Assembly: GCA_018907035.1 (NCBI GenBank)
Contig: JACCIC010000152.1
Span: 392,501 to 456,500, forward strand
DNA from: Sycobia sp. Sy_11
Taxonomy: Eukaryota; Arthropoda; Insecta; Hymenoptera; Epichrysomallidae
Direction: 5' to 3'
DNA length: 64,000 nt
The position numbers and the translations under genes were made by a program. Below the pieces are notes generated by a model. It saw only the letters and a list, made by a program, of their open reading frames with translations, made no database searches and was not told the origin of the DNA. Of the stretch, positions 1 through 13,700 are shown piece by piece (the first letter of the stretch is position 1; every line of letters begins with the position of its first letter).

Positions 1-89
1 TGCAATGGCACCTCTTACTTTTGGAACCTCATCCTTTCATTAAATCATTCCCCAGACAATATATAAGAAAATAAAAGTTCTTATTTTAA

Positions 90-1120
90 ATGGCATGGTT
101 TGGTACGTTGAGGAAATTCTGGAAGGAAATTTCATGCCTATGTCGCTCGATAATCATGGCCAAGTTCATCGTCAGATCGAAAGTTTATATCCGCCATCTG
201 AACATCCTCGTCAATTTTTTCAAATTTATTTTATGTCCGATACCGAGCAGGTTTTACGACATTGATAATATCATCCCTGATTAAATACGGGAGCTCATTC
301 CAATACTACTGCAACGAGTAATGCAAGAAAACCTATTTGAAGATTTTTTAATATCATCTGTATAACAGGCCTTCTGGTGTTACAGTTTATAAATTGATAA
401 TGCACGATTATATCGTGTATCAGTTGGTCAGCACACGAGACGTTTTTAATGCTCCCGTAGCTTATACGATGTTGCTGTGTTTTCTGGTTATCAAAAACAA
501 TGGTCCAAGATATTGTCTTATGTCGACAAGATACGGTTAAATGCAACGGCAGTATCGGTGCCTCGTCGTTTTTTATGATCTTTTCAAATATCTTCTAATA
601 TTTCGAAAAGACCAAGGTGGTTATTATACGAGTATACCGACGAACAATAAAGAACGAACTGAAAACGTGTCCTGGATGATATTTTATGTTTATACATCAA
701 CGCTGTGTAGATTTGTTGGTTAAAATGATTTTCAAGGGATTCAAATTCAAAACTTGTAATCTGAAGAGTATGTCCATCTCCAAAAAAGGGTAAAATAAAT
801 TCTAATAACGTTGCTAACAACATCGGGCTCCGCGTCATACCTTTGTTGTCTTTCACGGGTTCATCCCATTATACGTATGTAAAACCACGAGATGCTATAT
901 CGCGTGCTCGTAGACTGAATAGATTCGATGTTTTCAGGACATTTACATGGAATTCCAAGTGGATGGAAAGAATAATTGAATTATTTCTCAGCGAAAATTC
1001 ATATGACAGATATGACATTAATATCAAGCCTTTTTCACATGAAAAAGAAGCAGTTTTGACGTTATCAGTAGATTAAAGTTAATAAATATGCTTTTAGTGT
1101 TGAATAGCAAACATCGACAT
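90..1120 (+). pseudogene. decayed Helitron replication-protein (Rep) fragment
   Basis: Pieces in shifting + frames follow the order seen in Helitron Rep proteins. QFFQIYFMSDTEQ (near 213-251) corresponds to the FLQIYFxGD block. QYRCLVVFYDLFKYLLIFRK with DQGGYYTSIP (541-640) corresponds to the HRxYDxLQYPLxFxxGxxGYH block. SFTGSSHYTYVKPRDAISRA (about 849-908) with DVFRTFTWNSKWMERI corresponds to SFTGxPRYMxExxQDAM and LFITFTCNPxWPEI. KYAFSVE (about 1087-1107) corresponds to YSxEWQKRG. Many stops and frameshifts make it inactive. The catalytic HUH motif and the helicase domain were not found, and the fragment may begin before the window. Confidence 0.6.
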
Positions 1121-1800
1121 AATCGCACTGACAATTATGGATATGGTTAAAAACTACAGCACGACTTGACTATTTTACGAATAAAAATGATTATCGAGGT
1201 TTTGATAGTCCACAGAAACACAGTTAATATCCCAATAATCCCAGCTTCGAAAATCGTAATAATGATAAAGTTAGTAGAAGAATGCACGGGCGCGCAGACT
1301 AATATAAGGGTCCTGGGTTATCAAACAGGATATCGCTTCGAGAAACCTGTATACAGCCGATCCAAGTTACTGTGAATGCCTCCTTTGTCGCAGCGCGCTA
1401 ATGGTCCTTTCTTTATACTCGTCAATGGTGTATTATATCGGAGATTGAAAACTGTCCCTGGTACACTCAGGCTATTAAAAATAACGACGATCTGCTGAAG
1501 GACGCACTTCCTGGCGCTCCCTTTCATCAGTCCTCGTCCTAATTAAGAGCATTATTGGGAGTTCGGTTAACTTTTCGCGGTCTTTCTTTATCTTTTTGTA
1601 AAGTTATCCTTTATAGAACGGGCTGTCCAATGAATAATTTCTCTCTCACCTATTGTACAGATGAAATTAAAAAAAAAGGCCTGATCGAAGTCAGTAGCTT
1701 CAGCGAGAAGTATTTATGCGATTTAGACTTACCAGCATTAAAACGTGATCATCCAGAACCTAGTGAAATACTTAGAGTATATATCTAGCTTAGAGAAATT
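1121..1800 (+). other. unresolved sequence downstream of the Helitron relic
   Basis: Moderate base composition with short frames such as the + frame at 1555-1788 (SFSEKYLCDLDLPALKRDHP). It could be more of the decayed Helitron polyprotein, but I could not match helicase motifs. Confidence 0.25.
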
Positions 1801-2365
1801 GTATACGTTACATAAATCATCCTAGATTCGCGCATACCGGATCAACTAAAGACTTTCTATTTTTATTATCCGCAGAGTCAATGAAAACAATGATAAGATT
1901 GGTTCTTTCCCTTTATATTCCTGGTAGCACCATAAAAACATTTTCATATGATTAATATTCCTTTATCTCGAGTTGGATATGGGAAATAATGTGACTGAAT
2001 TATCTATTTCACATGATCAGGAATTTCTGATAAATTATGATAAATCTGGAAATTCTTCTACGTTTATCAAATCTGGCAGAACTATACATTAACATTACTT
2101 TGAAATCACTCAAAAAATAATAATTCTATCGCGAGTAATTTGAAAATACATCTATAAATAAATCTCCAAGGTTGATCATACTCTGAGGCTATGATTTTAA
2201 CTGGTTCAGCTGGGGGAAAAGTTACTCTCATTCCCATGACTCCTATACATATTTGTTCTATCAAATTTTTTTTTGTTGCTATAAACCATTAATTAAGTAC
2301 AAGGGTAAAAGAAAATTTTTGACAATCAATACACCTTCGGCTTTCCAAATGTAATCGATCGAATA

Positions 2366-2369
<4 letters not shown>

Positions 2370-2418
<49 letters not shown>
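2370..2418. repeat. (TA)n, 49 bp
   Basis: Pure alternating TA tract in intergenic DNA. Confidence 0.95.
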
Positions 2419-2425
<7 letters not shown>

Positions 2426-3614
2426 TAGCATTGCATAATAAATAAAACAATAATATTACAAATACTACCCCGCATACAAATCAAAACTCCAACGGTGGAT
2501 GATATACAGTACTTTAGATATATAAATATTAAGAAATATTTTACAATATTTATATACAATAAATACAAAGTATATAAGATATAATGTAAAAATCAACGGA
2601 AAGATCATAAATAATTCAAATGTTTATTACTCAACCGCGTCTCATACACAGCTTTTCAAATAATTCTCAGTTGAAATCATTCGCGTAACGTGTACAAATA
2701 CATATCTATGGAAAAAACTATATAAATGTGAGCGTGTGTGTCTGTGTGTATGTGTATGTGTGTGAGCGCGCGCGTTTTAACATGTATTATGCGACATGCC
2801 AAAATTTCACATAACAAATTTTCAATAGAGAGAAAGGCATGATCCGCCCGAGCTAAAAAGATTGCGATTCTTTTTCTTCATTAGTATATATATACTGTTA
2901 TCCAAGAAATCCTGATTTTCCTATTTGGGTGTCAACGGGGACCGCCTCTCCTTCGCCTCCGACCGCCGCCTCTCAGTATGTGCATACACATATCAACAAA
3001 ATAAACACGTATCCGTCTTTCTCCCCCCCCCCTCACCGTCCCTCTCTCGAGCTATCTCCATTTATGCACGCGACTATCTTTCAGTTTCTCGCGCAAATTG
3101 CAAGTTTGCAATAATTTATGGGGATCGGCAACAGCCGGGGATTTGTGTATAAAAGCTGATTTATTGGGTTTTCCGTTAATTTATTAGACGCCCTCGAATG
3201 AAATCGTGATATATTAGCTTTTCTACTTTCAGATTATTTTACGCAATTAGAATAAATCGGTATAAGTATATAAAGACACATATTATTTTAAAATGCATTT
3301 ATCTACAAATAAAATAAAAAATTGCGCATATGAGATATAAGAATTTTTTTAAACATATCTGTATTTACTGCTGGGGAAATTTATTCAAACAAAACTTTTA
3401 CAGCCTACGTAGGAAGAAAGATATTTTGTTCTACTTAAATTTTAGATAATATTCATTATATATATTAAAGATAGTATATTTTCAAAATGAAATAATGAAA
3501 ACAGCAATTTGAACCAATAGAACACCAGTAGGTCTTACTGTACATATATAACTGTGAAGTAATGAAAATATATACTCATCATTATTATAAGAGTTTACCA
3601 TATAAGTTTATTAC

Positions 3615-3615
<1 letters not shown>

Positions 3616-3665
<50 letters not shown>
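3616..3665. repeat. (GA)n, 50 bp
   Basis: Pure purine GA tract; followed by GTGAGTGAGAGA. Confidence 0.95.
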
Positions 3666-3668
<3 letters not shown>

Positions 3669-5928
3669 GTGAGAGAAAATTTATAAGAATTACAGAATAA
3701 TATTCAAATAAAGATAACAATAATAAATAAGGGGGAACTGAAACGATCAATATTAATGAATTTTCACACTCTATTATAATAATATATTCTTAATTTAGCG
3801 AGCGCGATCGAAATAACACGCAATGTCTACACAGACAGAAGTCGACACTATAAATTATATGTCTAGAATGTAAAATTAATACAAGAATAAGAATGATTTG
3901 CAAGTCGACGAATAATTCAGATTGCTGTAGTTCACAGTCAATAAAGAAAAAAAAATACATATATATAATTAATTATGATGATATCAATATACCCACTAGT
4001 AGGCAACATACTTCACCATAAAATAGCCTAACAATATAAGTTTCAAGAAAGAGACTCTAAGTGCGAACGAAGGCGAAGAAAAAAACATTCTTTAATATTC
4101 ACTTCGTAATTTTTACTCTCCGCCCATATTCATATATACGCGCGCTAACTATCACTGGTTAACATTTTATCTCATTATTAAATCCTACAATGTGATCCTC
4201 CGTTGTTCCCAAGTTTGTTTGCCGATCTCGTTTTAAAAATATACAAATTAACATCGAGGCCGATCGACGAGCGAGAAAAATATCACCGGCGCCGCTGCGC
4301 GACTATAATACGAATTACAGCGAACGAATGCGCAAAGCAATGGGCTGTAAAGTAAAATTTTACGCGCCTGCGTTATAATGTAAACGCGTGTGAAAAGTGT
4401 AAATTTCATTAGGGCTGCTCTGGTCATATGAATTCAGTATGTATTATATATACGTGGTAAAACTAAAATTACGTATCCCTTATTGGAAAATGATAAATTT
4501 CTCGACGCGTAAATTTTAATGGCATATATTTGAAAATAAACAATCGTATACACACGTACACATATAACTACGGAATATTTTATCAGATATACTCGGTGTT
4601 ACAGGTCTTTCTCGCTACCATGGGATAAAATTTGATAGAGTTTTTAATTTAATAATTTAATTTATGTTGTATACGTATAAAATGGAGTAAATTATATATG
4701 CACGTACTGCAAATATACAGGCATCCAGTAATCGTTTGTGGTACTTTAATATAGTAAAGATTATTTAAATACTGGCTCACTTTCAATATACAGCACATAT
4801 CACATCTACAAGTGATCGGAATAAACCATATATATATATACATACATATATACATAATGGAAGAATGCGGGATCTAACTCACCCGGCAGAAGCCTTTAAT
4901 CTACGCAGCTCTGAATTTATCGGGAAAATAAAAATAAGGACGAGAGCAACAAGAACAAAGGGGCGGGGAGGGGGGCCATCGAAATAATCTATATAACGAA
5001 ATTAAAAGCCTATCTCGAAAAAAGTAGAAAGTTAAAAAGGCAAGAGCTCCCCCCCCCATCTCCCCTCACCGCCACCCTCCCTCGCTCTCGCATCCCTCCC
5101 CGCTTACGGCTCGAGCAGGAGGAGAAAGGGGGGGGGGTGGGGTGAGGGCAAGGCAGAAAAAGAGGAAGAAAGAAAAAAATAAAAAACAGGAGAAATCCCG
5201 CGCCGGAGAAATAAAGACGGGAGGAGACGGCGACGCGACGCGCGCCGTTCGCTCGCGTCACCGCGCGCACAGAAAAGTATATATGGATATGTTTCACGGG
5301 TCCCCGGCGCGCGGAGAGCTCCGAGAGCCTATATGCATAGATATATGTATATATATGCGCGTCTGTGTTCGTAACGTGCGCCGGTATATGTAGATATAGG
5401 GACACAGTACTCGTATTATATATATATATATACACACATATCGGACTGCACTCGTCCTCCTCTCACGGGCCAGGGGCCGCTTATTCGTATAATATGCGTG
5501 AGGCCCTCGCGCGTTTGCCTGTGTGCGATCGACAAGGAAACCCTTCTACGATCTTGGCGCCATGGCGCCTCGTCGCGCCGCGCCGCCAACGCCGCAGTCG
5601 CCGGGCCGTCGTCCTGATGCAGCGCGACCGCTGTCTTTCTCGTTTTTTACACCCCCTCCTCCCTCCCTCTCGCGTTCGCTCTACTCCATATATATACTTC
5701 TCTCTCTCTCTCTCTCTCTTTATCTCCCTCTCACTCTCACTCACTCTCTCCCTCCTTCTCGTTTTGGTTATACATATACATTTGTATCTATATACTATAA
5801 GGAGTCACACGCATGTATGCACAACGAGCGTGACGCATGCGCATCGGGATTGTGCAGTATTTGTATATATGCGTCGGGCACGCGCACACAGAGGCGCTCG
5901 ACAGAGGACCGGAGAAAAGGCTGTTTCA

Positions 5929-5929
<1 letters not shown>

Positions 5930-5971
<42 letters not shown>
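5930..5971. repeat. (TA)n, 42 bp
   Basis: Ends at the AGGAGAAC boundary. Confidence 0.95.
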
Positions 5972-5973
<2 letters not shown>

Positions 5974-6239
5974 AGAACTTGCTTTTACAAAGCGACGACG
6001 CGCCACGGCGACGATGGATCCACCTGGACTGCTGCTATAAAACAAAGATGACGATAATATGGATTCTCACCGAGAGTAGAGCGGGAGGGGGGCTGGGGGA
6101 TGCTCGCTTGTGTGTCGCACGTGTGTTTTGCGTAGGTACGCGTACGCGCTATATATGCAAAGACGATAAATTTGCAGGGGTATGACGATATTATACCGAG
6201 GGACCCTTCTTCCCTCTCCTCGCCTACACATATGCGTAC

Positions 6240-6248
<9 letters not shown>

Positions 6249-6293
<45 letters not shown>
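6249..6293. repeat. (TA)n, 45 bp
   Basis: Preceded by ATATATAC. Confidence 0.95.
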
Positions 6294-6295
<2 letters not shown>

Positions 6296-6404
6296 CCGCT
6301 GCAGATGCCCAAGGAAGAATTCTCTCGGGAATTTTTCGAAAAAGTCAATTCCAGGCGCTGAATTAAAAGCAGAAATTTGGCGTCTAAATTATTGTCCCAA
6401 AAAA

Positions 6405-6409
<5 letters not shown>

Positions 6410-6483
<74 letters not shown>
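6410..6483. repeat. (TA)n-(CA)n compound, 74 bp
   Basis: TA to 6457, then CA to 6483. Confidence 0.95.
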
Positions 6484-6795
6484 TACCAATGAGTCGAGAG
6501 TGGATCTTTTTCCCATGAATTAACGCGTATATATTTAATTCGGCTTAATTGCGGAATCGATAAAAGCTCGATAATGCGCGCGGTATATATACATATATAT
6601 GCATACACACATATATATGTACGCGTACGCGTATATGTGTATACGTCATAAAACAGGGGCCAGCGCTCTGAGCTTCTCTTAATCTCAAACGCGTAACTTT
6701 TTCAATTTCTCATGCGTTTATATATATGTATATTCGGCCCATTTCGAATTTTCGAAAGTCGATTTCGCAAAAGCGCACGATTTGCATGAATATTC

Positions 6796-6803
6796 GCCAG
6801 TTA

Positions 6804-6854
<51 letters not shown>

Positions 6855-6859
6855 CTGGC
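6796..6859. repeat. TA array inside a palindrome
   Basis: GCCAGTTATATAT at 6796-6808 mirrors ATATATAACTGGC at 6847-6859, with (TA)n (6810-6853) filling the centre. Confidence 0.9.
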
Positions 6860-7198
6860 ACATTTCGTAGAGTACACATTCGTCGTGTATATAAAGTTAA
6901 GTATGTTTTTTTTATTTACTTTATACGCACCGTGTCAAATTGAATCTTCGAATAATCCTAATAATAATCGTCGCGCTGTAATACAACTACCATATAATGA
7001 TTGTGTAACAGTAATTTCACACAGCGAGCGAGATATTGAGGGCGAAAGCGCGGAGCTGTATATCAAAATTGTACGTGCGCCGAAACTGAGATATGGGCGA
7101 ATAACGTGGATATGTCGAATTATACTCGCGAGTACACGTATTATAGATTCATCACGCATTTAGACTTTGGGGTTTATTGAATCTTCTCTTTTTCCGCG

Positions 7199-7203
<5 letters not shown>

Positions 7204-7247
<44 letters not shown>
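7204..7247. repeat. (TA)n, 44 bp
   Basis: Directly beside the left end of the mariner relic, its probable insertion target. Confidence 0.95.
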
Positions 7248-7249
<2 letters not shown>

Positions 7250-7250
7250 G

Positions 7251-8457
7251 GAGGCGAACTTAGTTTCCGAGCCTTTTTTAACGAAAAAAGGACATTTATG
7301 ATGGAAAATAGATACACGTTAGCTTAATCAAAATATTTTCCGTCATTTTCTACTACTTTTTCCCAAATTTCTGGCAATATGACGATACTCTAGCGGTTTC
7401 GAGACGATCCTATTATCCACAAATTCTCGGACTTGTTCAACATGTAGAAAGTACTTATTAACGAGGTCGCGCTGCATCGATCTAAATAGGTGGTAATCAG
7501 AAGGCGCTATGTCTGGCTGGGTGCGGCAGCACTTCGCATTCGAGCTCCAATAGGGTGTTTTTTACGGTTTTCGCAAAATGTGCCGAGCATTGTCATGCAA
7601 GAGAATGACATTGCACCTATTTCTCCCGATTGCTCATCTATGTTCGATCAATTTCTGTTTCAAATCATTCAGTTGGCATTTGTATATCTCGTCAGTGACG
7701 GTTTCACTCGGTTTTAGCAGCTCGTGGTACAGCAGACCCTGTTGGCCCCACCAAATGTACAGCAATATCTATTGGCCGTGGATGTTCCGTTTTGTTGGTG
7801 ATATGATCCGATGTGGACGGTTGGCCTGTGTCCACGATAGTACATCCACTTTTTATCAACAGTCACAATACGCCACAGAAAACCCTTCTTTTTTGCCTGG
7901 CAAGCAAAGACAGCGCGATGTTGTTTCGATAATTGCACTTTCGGTCAAATCGTATTGCATCAATTTTGCTTCTTTATGAATCTTTCCCATCGTACATAAA
8001 CGTTTGCCAACTGCTCTGTCACTGACTCTTAACTTATTAACAAGTTCTTTCTGCGTTAGCGGAGCTTAGTTTTCGTCCAATAATGCTTGCACTTCACTAT
8101 CTCCAAACATTCTCGGTTGTCCGGAACGTGTTTTGTCATTAACATCAGTATCTCCACTTCTAAACCGCTGAAACCATTCTTTACATGCCATAACATTCTT
8201 GAAGCAATCCATAAGTTTCTCCAGCACTTTTTTTAAAATCAAAATAGTGCAAAAGGACATGTCGAAAAAACGATTTATTACGATTCATTTTTCACTGATC
8301 AAAAATTATAATGTTTACACAAATGATGGCGTCTGTTAACTGAATTAGACTGGTAAATGCCAAAACTAAAAAATAAGTACGAGATCCGACACATCTGATT
8401 ATTCGTACTACTTATATTGCCATCTAAACGTGAAGGTCGGGAACTAAGTTCGCCTCT
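7251..8457 (-). mobile_element. mariner (Tc1/mariner) transposon relic
   Basis: Terminal inverted repeats face each other: GAGGCGAACTTAGTTTCCGA at 7251-7270 and, reverse-complemented from the right end (about 8434-8457), GAGGCGAACTTAGTTCCCGA. About 1.2 kb lies between, close to the usual ~1.3 kb. The left end abuts a TA array, which suits TA-target insertion, though a clean TA duplication is not resolvable. Confidence 0.85.
7290..8275 (-). pseudogene. mariner transposase pseudogene
   Basis: Minus-strand reading in broken frames gives EWFQRFRSGDTDVNDKTRSG, LTQKELVNKL, FLWRIVTVDKKWMYY, LLHDNARH and PDIAPSDYHLF, ending near EYRHIARNLGK. These match the helix-turn-helix linker and DDD triad of the mellifera-like mariner group (family motifs WFxRFRSGDFDVxDKPRSG, GDEKW, HDNARPH, SDYHLF). 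The three Asp positions are recognisable. GDEKW reads VDKKW, and several in-frame stops and frameshifts make it inactive. The protein start is degraded. Confidence 0.85.
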
Positions 8458-9954
8458 TAATAGATAAAGGAACGATAAACGTTTCTTTGCACGCGGCATT
8501 TATTATCCAAGATAATCGTTGTAATATGCTATCTTTAATTGTAATCATATAAAAACCACGTTAACGTATAACTAATAATCATGAATTTCAAGCTCTTTGA
8601 CTAAATTTGTGGTTAAAGTATGTTTGTCTATATATATTATATTTTTAAAATAAAATTTACTTTTATACGTATATATAATTAATATAACTTGTAATTTTAA
8701 CTACTATTAAGAAAGACAGAAGAAAATGTTAATTATAATCTATATATACGTGTACGTCTAAAACGAGACCTAATTATAGGCATGTATATATTATAATGGA
8801 GAAACAATTTTTAATACATAATGTAATAAATAAGATTTTTATGTATAGTGCACACCAAATAAACTACTCGACAGTACGGCAATAACAATCTTACGGCCAT
8901 TCGAGTACAGAAATTAATTGCTTCAATAATTAAAAGTTGCCTGTAACATGATTCTGAAAAAAAGGAAACAAAAAAAAAATTAACATATGATATTCTAAAA
9001 CTCGGAGTTCCACCGAAAATTCCCTCATACGAATATTCGGGCAGAATCGATCGCAGATCCACGGCTCATGCATTCGCGCGCTTATATGTCCGTCTCTTTT
9101 TTTTCACGTCCGCGCCTCGACGAACGGAATGAAAAATAGATCTTCGCGCACGCTTTGGCGCGTATCATATCGTCTTAATCGCGTCGCGCCGAGTAATGGA
9201 CAATTTTTAGATTTTCGCGCGACGCGTCGGCTGTCGGGGCGCTTCAGCTGCTGATGGATGTCGCTTTTGTACAGGAGTTGTAGGATATAGGATATATAGT
9301 TGCCCATCGTCATTACCAGTTGAATCCATAACATGTATTATAGCTCGGGTGGAAAGGTACACGAAGTAGAAATATCTATTATGCCCTTGTTTTGTGAATT
9401 AATTGTTTATTTTTGCTTTTTGTTTATTTATTTTTTTATTAATTTTAACTAAAGCACGCGCGTATGTAGTATGGAAGACAGTTAAGACTATTAATTTGCC
9501 CAGCGGTTGGAATCGTCGAACATTACTTCTGTTTCTTTTCATTAAATACGTTCTACTCATTCGAAATTTCATTTGTATTAACTTATACTCTCGTTTCTTA
9601 GAGTTACCGTCATTAGTCTTTAAAAGAATCCGCGCAAGAATCTCGATTATAATATGAAAAAGTTTCGACTTAAATTTTCATGCGTATCCGAGGAGCCCGC
9701 GTTGTGATTAATAAAAATAATCTCTAGGACCTTTCCGGACACGGGGCTAGGAAAAATTGTTAATAATTCTTAATACAAGCTAATCGGGATGAGTGTAAAA
9801 AATGTATTTTATACGATATATTCCACGCGAAGACGGAAGCGTACACGAGAAGGGAGACGAAATTTTCTAATTTGACGCTAGAAAACGGCGAGGAATAAAA
9901 TAAATAATACAACGCAGATACATATATTATATATGCCCGATAAAATAGAGAAAC

Positions 9955-9961
<7 letters not shown>

Positions 9962-9990
<29 letters not shown>
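9962..9990. repeat. (CA)n, 29 bp
   Basis: Pure CA tract. Confidence 0.95.
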
Positions 9991-9992
<2 letters not shown>

Positions 9993-10307
9993 TGTATAAT
10001 GAAATTTATCTATAGATATTTTTTTTCTTCAAAATCTGCCTCCTCATACTTCTTTCACATAGGTTAAATTGCCTCGGCTTTTTATTTTAATTTCTTTTTT
10101 TTCTTTTTCTTCTGACTCCCTGCACAAAATTCGGTTCACAGAAGCTCGCGCGCCGTCGCCGTCGGAATATTCGCCACTGGGCTCGGAGCGGTTACTTAGC
10201 GCGGCTGCTATATATATATAAATATCAATAAATCCGTTTGAAAAAGGGAAAAGCAGAGTTGAGAATGACGTTGGCAGCCTGTACTTGGATAGATAAAGAT
10301 GGCCATC

Positions 10308-10311
<4 letters not shown>

Positions 10312-10354
<43 letters not shown>
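10312..10354. repeat. (CT)n, 43 bp
   Basis: Pure CT tract; ends at ATCC. Confidence 0.95.
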
Positions 10355-10359
<5 letters not shown>

Positions 10360-10482
10360 TCTCTTTCACTCTGGTTTTAATCCTGCGCTAATTAGATTTT
10401 ATAGAGAACACTGTATGAATATTCGATTTATGTCGCGCGTCATTACCTCAGATGCATTATATTCTTGCCATTATTATATTGT

Positions 10483-10485
<3 letters not shown>

Positions 10486-10526
<41 letters not shown>
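10486..10526. repeat. (TA)n, 41 bp
   Basis: Preceded by TTATTATATTGTTA. Confidence 0.95.
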
Positions 10527-10529
<3 letters not shown>

Positions 10530-10728
10530 TATTTATTTTTATTTTATTTTCATCCCATATTTATATTTTTACGATTTATCGTTATTTTATTGGCGATATC
10601 GCGATTATATTTCATTTCCGTTCTCATATATAGTTCAACTTTCATTGTATTATCATTATACGCTCGACTAAAAAGGACCATGAGTCCTCAGGCTTTAGAT
10701 AAATGAAATTCTAATTCTAATAATTCTA

Positions 10729-10730
<2 letters not shown>

Positions 10731-10796
<66 letters not shown>
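10731..10796. repeat. (CT)n, 66 bp with one G
   Basis: Interrupted once by G at 10786. Confidence 0.95.
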
Positions 10797-13700
10797 AGTC
10801 ACATGCTTGTATTCCTGCGCAGCGGTAAGAAAACGAAATCAGTAGAAACAGTCGGGACGTGTGTGGCGCTTATGAGCTTTCGATGAAATCTCAATTACAG
10901 CAGTATCTGCTATGAAGACGTGCATTGAAAAGATATTGTTAGTTGCCTAGCAACGTCGAATCTTCGTGTGATCAATGAAAAAAAAGCTCTCTTGATTCCC
11001 GACGGAGTGCACATTTTTTAAAATCGGCTTATAATCCGATGAAATTCGCTAAAATGATCTATTTTAACTACAGTCAGCATTTCACATGTCCGCGCGTATA
11101 AGACTTACAACGCTTATTTATTTATTTTTTTTTTGGTTTATATTATAAGCAGCCGCCCAAAAGTTGAAAATGAAAATATTTTATAACATCTTTATTGATG
11201 ACCAGTCTGATAATATTTGATAACGTACAACATCGGCTACAACATTATTCATTTACCTATTTATTCATTGGTAATAGAATAAGTTTAATAATAAATTCTA
11301 GAGATCAAACTATGTGGGCAGCTTTTGGTAAGGCCGTTTAAATACTAGAAATAAGACGATAATGTATGCGATCTGCATCGATTCGATCAGCTCCCAAGCA
11401 AAAGTCTTACCGGACATTCAAAAATTCATCAATTCTACAACACTCGCGTTGCTGTACGCGTTTATCGCATCTCGCAGTACGTGAAATAATGTAATTTGCA
11501 AAATTTCTATATCGTTCGATATTTAATTTAACGGGAACAGCGCGTCGGTTTCCATCTGTTCTGAAAGGCCTCCCCGTATACATACGCAGGTTGTATTGAC
11601 AATTAATTACAGTATTTTTCACCGATCAGACTGCTGTAATACGTATGTATGCACGGAGGACGTTGAAAAGTTCAATCACGTTATTTGGCAATGTTCATGA
11701 TATATATTGCGTAACGACGAGAAAAAATGTTCTTTCGAAACAAAACATGTTCAATTGAAAATTTCAATTAACCTTAGTTTATTGCAAACTTCCTACGTAT
11801 ACAAGATTTTCCCATTTGCTTCTTCAACGTAAATTATGTAAAAAAGTCTCTTAAGAGACTATTAAAACGCTATTAAAAAAAAAAAAAGAAGAAAAAAGTT
11901 TTCATGCATTTAAAGTTACACATTATATCCTGTTTTAATAATTTAACTTATTCAGAAATTAAAAAAGCGTTCTTTTTATTCAACGAGAAGAGCGACAATC
12001 AATACCTGTTAATGAAAAAAAAACACGTATTTTCTGCAGTTCGTCACTTTTAATATCGCGAAACCGATTTTGCGCAGTAAAACTTTTAAAAATCTACCAC
12101 AGAAACGATCCAACAAACTCGCACAATTCAACATATAATTTCATTGAAAACAAACATAAATTATTTCCTTTACATTCACTTACATAATTTATTTTTACAT
12201 TTGAATTATGAAAATATTATATTAGAGAGAAACTGGGTTGAAGCAATAAATAAAAATATATTGATTATTAATTTAAAGCATCATTAAGTTTAAATAATAT
12301 TCCAAAAATAAGTCTTATTGCCTTTAATAAATCGACTACAAACGCATTTGCATTGCTATAAAGGACAGCGTTTATCGATAGTACTTATTTATTTTTATTC
12401 CATAAATATAATTTATATTACATGTATCTCTCTCGTTTTCTTGTTTTTTTTTTGTTTGTTATTTTGCAATGATGCGCAAAGACAGATGAAGGATAATAAT
12501 AATTAGAAAATGAATATGTAACATTGTAACAATCTTATAAGTTATATACAACTTGTCAGTTCTTCAATAATAATTATCAATAATATCAAAATATTTACCT
12601 TATTTAATTATTAAAATAATAGATTAATTGAACAATTATTAAAATCAGTAAGAAGACTCTGTAGAGCATTTTCATTGAAATGGCAAGTACAATTTGCTTA
12701 ATATTGTGAACTGCTAATTTGTAAAAGATTAACCTTAAGTAATATATTTTTCGTATAAAAAATAAATAATTATTGCACGCGGCAGAAGAGTATTACATTA
12801 TTTCCAGCCATGAAACAGAGCAAGAGGGAGAGAAGCATATGCATATAGATATACCTACTTTATTTTCCTCCTTCGAATCTACAAATTGCTACGTTGAACG
12901 CTCACATTTTTGACTCGTAAGGAGGAAAAAAAGGCTTTATTATTTTACGAATACATCAGTTACAGGCCAAGCCTTCGCCTCGGGTCGTAAATCTCTCATT
13001 TCGTAATACTGCCTTGGCAAATAAAGCGTTCGGGTAAACAGCCGATAAGAAATTTACAAAAATACGTAGTCAATCCGCCGGTTCGATATTTTCCCCATAG
13101 AGGGCACGTTGAATAGCGCGTTTTCTACATCGAATTCAGAAAGCTAGAAGGATAGAACTTTGGTATTCGAATGCCAGATATTCGAATTCGTTTCGAATTT
13201 TTATTGTATATATGTACTAAATGTGGCGCGACGAATAGCAAATGTGGCAAAATTTCGCACTTTTTTTTTCTATTTTTTTTATAATTTTTTCCCTTATTTA
13301 TTATTTACGGTGAATAAGTTGTATATCTTTATAAAAATTTTGCTTAAATCTATCAATTAATCGACTTGACAGTGACAGATATACATTTTTCCATATACAA
13401 TATATAATGTATAGAAGCATTAATGGTGTACGTTATACTTGAGAATTAAAATTATTCATATATTGTTCAACGCAATTTTATGAAAGAAACTTGTTTGGCC
13501 CGATATTATCGACAGCAGATACATTGACACAATACATGCTTTATCATAACTATACAGCTCCGTTTACTGTACATTCATGTAGTTATACAAGCCATTATTA
13601 ATGACACCCGCATGAAATATATACCAAACACAAATTGTGTATTAACCCTGTTGAGAAAGGCGAGTTTTTTTTTGCTTATAGATACATCTGCAAACACCTG

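Larger units (their letters stand above)
1801..5000. other. AT-rich intergenic sequence without a recognised gene
   Basis: Contains a TA array (2370-2418), a TG/CG stretch (2733-2775), a GA array (3616-3665) and a short more balanced segment at 4240-4400. No supported coding frame. Confidence 0.5.
5001..7203. other. low-complexity block with GC-rich islands and TA arrays
   Basis: C-, G- and CT-runs at 5040-5160 and 5640-5760, CpG-rich stretches at 5190-5320 and 5560-5620, then TA arrays. Long open frames here come from repeat composition (polySer/Leu and Ile-Tyr repeats) and are not genes. Confidence 0.5.

Noticed and set aside
5365..6051. 228-codon + frame
   Set aside because: Mostly simple repeats; no domain visible.
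9104..9334. 76-codon minus-strand frame
   Set aside because: Balanced composition but no recognised family and no flanking splice signals.
13075..13095. GGTTCGAT resembling a tRNA B box
   Set aside because: No A box or cloverleaf can be formed around it.
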